Positions 59,931 through 64,000 of a DNA stretch of 64,000 nucleotides are shown one piece after another. The notes under the pieces were generated by a model that did not search any database, was not told the origin of the DNA, and saw only the letters and a program-made list of their open reading frames with translations. The position numbers and the translations under genes were made by a program. Numbering within the stretch: the stretch's first letter is position 1; every line of letters starts with the position of its first letter. This stretch comes from Phlebiopsis flavidoalba (lineage: Eukaryota; Basidiomycota; Agaricomycetes; Polyporales; Phanerochaetaceae): the NCBI GenBank assembly GCA_035772785.1, contig JAOCPU010000026.1, positions 310,001-374,000 on the forward strand. The letters are read 5' to 3'.

Positions 59931-61018
59931 ATGCCCAACCTTCAAAGTATTCGCCGCCGCCAACCTCGGCATAGGTAGCAGCCTCCCCTATCGCCCCCAC
60001 CGCCATCTTTGTCGGGGGCACGTCCGGCATCGGCGCGGGCATGGCTGCGCAGATGCTCGCGCGACACCGCAGCGGCGACGCGCACAGATCACATCCTTGT
60101 CGGGCGCAACCGCGCCGCCGCGGAGGGCCACGTGCTCGCGAGCTTGCCCCCGCCCGGCCAGGCGGGCGCGACACACGAGTTGTCGAGTGCGATATCTCGC
60201 TGATGCGCAATGTGCGCCGCACGAACGGCGGAGCTCAATGCAAGGCTTGAGAAGGTCAACTTTCTCGTCATGAGCCCCGGCATGTTGACGATGCAGGGGA
60301 GGACGGAGACCGGACGAGGGAATTGATGTAAAGCTTGCTTTGCACTACTATGCGAGGTGGCGGTTTGCGTATGAGTGCGTCCATAACCTCTATTTTCAAC
60401 TGGATGAATGCTGAAAGTGCGTTAGACTTTGCCCGCTGCTCCAGAAGGCCAAGGACGCTGGCGAGACGCGAAGGTCCTGTCAGTGCTATCCTTGGTCATG
60501 TAGACAGTGGCCCAACGGATCTCGACGGACCTGGGTCTCAAGACCAAGGCTTCACGCTACCCGCAGCCGCACGAGCCGCGTCGGTACTACAACGACATCT
60601 CATGATTCAGGTAGGATTATTGCTCTTTTCATTTGCCGACAGTACAAATAATGTTCCTCTAGTCGTTTGCAGAGAAGTAACTCCCAAGCGTTTCTCCTTT
60701 CGTCCATATGGCACCGTGGGTATCGTTGCCACACCTGATCTCCAAAGGCCTCTTCGGCTCCCACTGGTCAGGCCGCATACTTACACCCATGGTCGGAACG
60801 GTATTGCCCGTACCTTTGGTGTGTCGCAAGAGGAATGCGGAGAGTACATGTGGACACGGGCTGTATGCTGCAAAGGCTGGCTGGAGCCGGCGAGACAAAA
60901 CACGGCGAGGATGTCGGAGAGAAGAATTTCTGCGTCGCCTCACTGGGGCCAAAAGAGAAGGTGTGGGAGCCATACAGTCGAGGAGACGTCCAAGGTAGAA
61001 CAGTCATCGGGCAACTGA
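59931..61018 (+). CDS. Short-chain dehydrogenase/reductase family protein
   Basis: An NAD(P)-dependent oxidoreductase with a Rossmann fold; the substrate is unknown. The start MPNLQSIR is followed by TAIFVGGTSGIGAGMAAQML, where GGTSGIG is the cofactor loop, then ILVGRNRAAAE and VECDISLMRNV. Next come LNARLEKVNFLVMSPGMLTM, where MSPG replaces the usual NNAG, KLALHYYARWRFAYELLPLL, KVLSVL and PTDLDDLGLKTKAS. Then come YYNDIM, FAERNPKRFSFV and GECGEYM. The end reads EKVWEHTVEETSKVEQSS with TGA at 61016-61018. The catalytic Tyr-x3-Lys is not evident: the usual position shows YYNDIMIQ. This pattern is shared by a group of fungal SDR-like proteins. Introns and slips are interspersed. Confidence 0.8.
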
Positions 61019-62427
61019 GTCATCTTATTTTGGTTTTCCCTTTGTGTGTTTCTGCAGATTATTTGGATTATGATCATTGTATGTAACTGACCGGGGTGTA
61101 CCAGATCCAGCCATGCTGTGCGCACGTTATTATTGGAGATATGAAAAAAAATCCTGTCTCCAGTGCAATAAATCGAGCATTTACTCTATCCGACCCATGC
61201 CCTGTTCTAGGTGGAAGCGCTGAAACAACATCTGGGGCCCTAAGTCCAGAGGGACCTCTCTATCCCCAATGGACCTATACATATATTACAACACAACATA
61301 GACCTTGAGATCCATCCTTGGGAGTGCACCCTGCACGAAGATACGCCCTCGCGGCCTTCCACTCATCCCATTCGTCCAATCCCCCACGCCCACTCCTCAT
61401 CCCAGAGGACTAGCGGCGGCCCGTACCCACCAGCCGCAACGCATCCGCATACACCATCGACTGCTCCCCAGGCGATAAATCAGCAAACCGCCCTGCTCCG
61501 CAAGACTGCCTCCGCCTCGTGCGCAGCCCACTCACTGTCCGCCTCCCCACGCCACGCCGCAGGCCCCAGCGCGACGTGAGCACCTTCGCTTCGACCCTTT
61601 TCCTACGCGCAACCGTGTCGTCCTCTGATGCCAGCCAAGGACTCGAGATGCCACGCACCGTCCGCGCCGAACCCCGACGCGCGCGGCGTGCCGCGAGGGA
61701 CAAACGCGGCCCATCGAACCGGTACCGCTTGAGAAGACGGCGTCAGCCATCGCTCATAGCCGCGCACCCGCGCGGGAACGCGTTGGTGGCAGCGGGCGGG
61801 GTGCACAGGCGAGACGCGCCCGATACCGCCGTGCAGCGCGTGGGGTTGGCCAGCTGGGCCGGCGGAAGGTCGAAGAGCGCGAGGCGCGAGGACGTGGGTG
61901 TGAGGATTGCGGGGTGTTCGTCCGTGAGTCGGGGCGAGGGAGCGTTGTCTTTCCCGCGCCGTTCATGCGCCGTTGAGGTGCCAGGCGCGATTGGGCGGAT
62001 CGTCCAGTGTGATGTCTTTGAGACACCTGGTTGCGCCTGAGTACTGGGTGCTATGGGAGGGGAGGCGGGGCTTACCTTTGGTGGTTCTCCGAGAGACGCC
62101 TCACGGCCGGCAAGCTTATCACCTCGTCACCCGACCTGACGGGCGTAGACCTCCTGTCTGTTGGCCTGAGGGGAACTTGCTCGGGGAATCGGACTGGTCG
62201 GTGTTGATTGGGCGGATCTCAAGACTCTTCCTTGTTTTGCTACCAAGTGTTGTATGGTGCCCATCTTCGTTTTGAATCATGGTCGAGGATTGACGTTAAA
62301 GGTCCAGTCCTGGGGTATGGGATCCTGGAGGGCAGTATGCCCAAATATCCTGGTGCGGTGAGCTTTTAACTGGAGGGACTGGAAGACGAGACTTAAACAC
62401 TAGGCGCGGGTGCCTACATCAAGTCCA
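61019..62427. other. Unassigned region with coding-like minus-strand segment
   Basis: 61.41-62.03 kb is GC-rich with open frames on both strands. The most protein-like piece, on the minus strand, is RFADLSPGEQSMVYADALRL ending near 61.41 kb, preceded by WRGEADSEWAAHEAEAVL in a neighbouring frame. I cannot name a family. 62.03-62.43 kb shows nothing supportable. Confidence 0.3.
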
Positions 62428-63219
62428 CTACGAATGCCATTTAGTACTCATCATGGTTGTATGCATTATGGCACTCATGAGGGACTTAGAGGTTTCTTCG
62501 AGAATCAGCAACGTCTTGCTGTCTCGAGCAAGGCTTTCACAATCCTTCGCCTTTTTCGCGTCTGGCCGTTTAATCAGTGCAATCATGGGCAGGTCAAGGA
62601 TCCGCGTCAAGTCGAGCTTTAGAGGCAAGTGCCTTAAGAGAGCCGTGCCGTGCACGCGCCTTCGCGTGGTCTGCATGCGCCCTTCGCGACCGGTCATCCG
62701 GAATCTTGTATCACTGCTCGGCATCGCAAGTTCATGCAGAGGGCTTCGCCGTTTCGGGAAGAACGTATCGCGCAGCGTTCCGCTTGTCCTCCTCCCGCCC
62801 GGGCCCCATACCGCGCGGCTAAAGTCGTAGAACGCGCCGCCAGAGCTCTGCGGCCGGTGTGCAAAGCTCGCAGCGCGATGTGCTGATGCGCGTACCGCTC
62901 CCCTTGAGAAACGGGAAGAGACCGTAAGGAGCGGAGACGGTGGCGAGATCTTGAGGTGGCCCGTGAGGGCAGATGGAGGGAGGGAGGTCTTCGCGGGACC
63001 GCTCGAGCTGGGAGAGAGCACTGCCCAGAGCCTCGTCGGACTGTATCGTCCACGGAGATTATCTCGCCCCAATGCCAATAAGGGTCCCGACTTGGAGCCT
63101 GCACCTATGAGGGTAAGATGGATGAGTGAGGAATGTGGAGAATGGCTCCGTCTAGGCGCATGAGCTGTTCGAGAAGCCACGACACCATGTGTCGCTAAAC
63201 CATACAGACGACGCGTCAC
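62428..63219 (-). CDS. Hypothetical protein, long open frame of uncertain reality
   Basis: A 263-codon frame, long for this window, starts MTRRLYGLATHGVVASRTAH and is rich in Arg, Ser and Pro, with a basic C-terminal half (LPLKLDLTRILDLPMIALIK). Other minus-strand frames overlap it with equally plausible text. I see no domain, so this may be compositional. A 12-G run lies downstream of it on the plus strand, at 63353-63364. Confidence 0.25.
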   Translation of the reverse strand: MTRRLYGLATHGVVASRTAHAPRRSHSPHSSLIHLTLIGAGSKSGPLLALGRDNLRGRYSPTRLWAVLSPSSSGPAKTSLPPSALTGHLKISPPSPLLTVSSRFSRGAVRASAHRAASFAHRPQSSGGAFYDFSRAVWGPGGRRTSGTLRDTFFPKRRSPLHELAMPSSDTRFRMTGREGRMQTTRRRVHGTALLRHLPLKLDLTRILDLPMIALIKRPDAKKAKDCESLARDSKTLLILEETSKSLMSAIMHTTMMSTKWHS

Positions 63220-64000
63220 ATTAAGATCAGTGGGCTGCTCGAAGGTCAGAATCCTTCACAAAACCACTCCGTAGAAGAGTCGAGGGCAAACACGAGTGTA
63301 TGGGGTACCTGTTTGGAATTAAACCAAGAGCCGAGAGACCCAGGCCGCTGCAGGGGGGGGGGGGCGGAGTCATTGAAGGATGATTTCAACCGAAGCAGGT
63401 AATCACGGGATAAGTAGCGCTACTTATCCAATACATTACTGAATGTAGTGCAGCACCAAACTATATTCATTGACGTCATCGACTTTTACCAAAACGAGCA
63501 TGCGGCAGTGAGTTGACTGTCAGGAAGCCGCATTGTATTCCGAGCGTTGTATCAACCTTCCATATGAACTCCCCAAAAATACGTATAGGTATGGATACAG
63601 GATTATGCGATAAGATACATAACTCTTCACAATGGACTGTATGAATGCAGGACGGGATCCAAAAATAATGGTGCTGGCGGGGGAAGTATGCAACAGCGAG
63701 TTGTAACATCAAATAGGGGGTGCTTGGTTCTGGCCTAGTCTTCCTTATGATCCCCCCCCGCCAGGTCAGCGCATTGGCCTGCAGATCTCCGTTTGGGCAC
63801 ACATCGCCCTGCATGCGCGGTGAAGGCATGGCCTGAATTGTTGCGCTCGCCGCACAATGGGATTTTTCGATGAGGGCAGAGGCCTCAGGTGGCGCGACGA
63901 ATAGGGAGCAAGTCGGAAGAGGGGATTTTCCTCAGCCTCGCTCGGGACTCCTCACGCCGGGACCCATGCGTTTAGCATCGCCACCAGGCCACCTGTGGTT
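63220..64000. other. Right end of window, nothing recognised
   Basis: A 117-codon minus frame (63476-63829) has no recognisable motif. A poly-G run of 12 is at 63353-63364 and a C run at 63753-63760. No gene or RNA could be supported. Confidence 0.35.

Noticed and set aside
1..64000. CRISPR array, prophage, bacterial operon or biosynthetic gene cluster
   Set aside because: No regularly spaced repeats, ribosome-binding-site-led operons, phage genes, or NRPS/PKS cores were seen. The MogA-MoeA gene first looked like an adenylating biosynthetic enzyme, but its motifs are those of molybdenum cofactor synthesis. The dehydrogenase, aminopeptidase and SDR genes at 56.5-61.0 kb are on mixed strands with unrelated roles.

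Overview
This is a eukaryotic window with the gene style of a basidiomycete fungus, most likely an agaricomycete. Introns are short (about 49-60 nt, GT...AG), genes are small and packed on both strands, neighbours are often head-to-head or tail-to-tail, and one gene carries the basidiomycete-type DUF6699 domain. No bacterial or viral feature was seen. Genus cannot be read from the sequence.

Layout. 0-6 kb: the N-terminal part of a probable Nup192/Nup205 nucleoporin runs off the left edge (minus), followed by a large unrecognised gene (copy A, minus) interrupted by a ~2 kb insert with inverted-repeat ends. 6.1-6.7 kb: mitochondrial ribosomal protein uL13m, the cleanest gene here. 6.8-10.6 kb: an acidic nuclear-type protein and the FG nucleoporin NUP42 (minus). 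10.9-12.4 kb: TFIID subunit TAF4. 12.7-16.8 kb: DDI1 and autophagy protein ATG29 (both minus). 19.2-21.9 kb: succinate-semialdehyde dehydrogenase. 23.9-25 kb: a DUF6699 protein. 28.6-30.1 kb: an RTA1-like seven-helix membrane protein (minus). 30.5-36.1 kb: two tandem paralogues (copies B and C) of the 1.3-6.0 kb gene. 36.4-39.5 kb: ribosome biogenesis factor NOP14 (minus). 40.2-41.5 kb: a glycerophosphodiester phosphodiesterase (minus). 42.4-45.1 kb: a gephyrin/CnxE-type MogA-MoeA fusion for molybdenum cofactor. 46.8-48.7 kb: class 3 lipase. 49.2-51.0 kb: a serine/arginine-rich protein. 51.5-53.0 kb: mitochondrial-type seryl-tRNA synthetase. 53.2-55.8 kb: a CWF19L1/Drn1-like protein (minus). 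56.5-58.1 kb: a zinc-type alcohol dehydrogenase/enoyl reductase. 58.2-59.7 kb: methionine aminopeptidase (minus). 59.9-61.0 kb: an SDR-family dehydrogenase. The rest is unassigned.

The genes are mostly housekeeping and do not form one pathway. A recurring theme is nuclear pore and ribosome biogenesis (Nup192-like, NUP42, NOP14, perhaps the 6.8-8.3 kb protein); uL13m, SerRS and possibly MetAP serve mitochondria.

Reading frames of almost every recognisable gene are broken by one- or two-base slips between well-conserved segments. Because this affects essential genes throughout, uncorrected sequencing indels are the likeliest cause. Exon boundaries are therefore approximate except where stated, and several long stretches probably hold genes I could not recognise. 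I found no tRNA, rRNA, CRISPR array or recognisable transposase.
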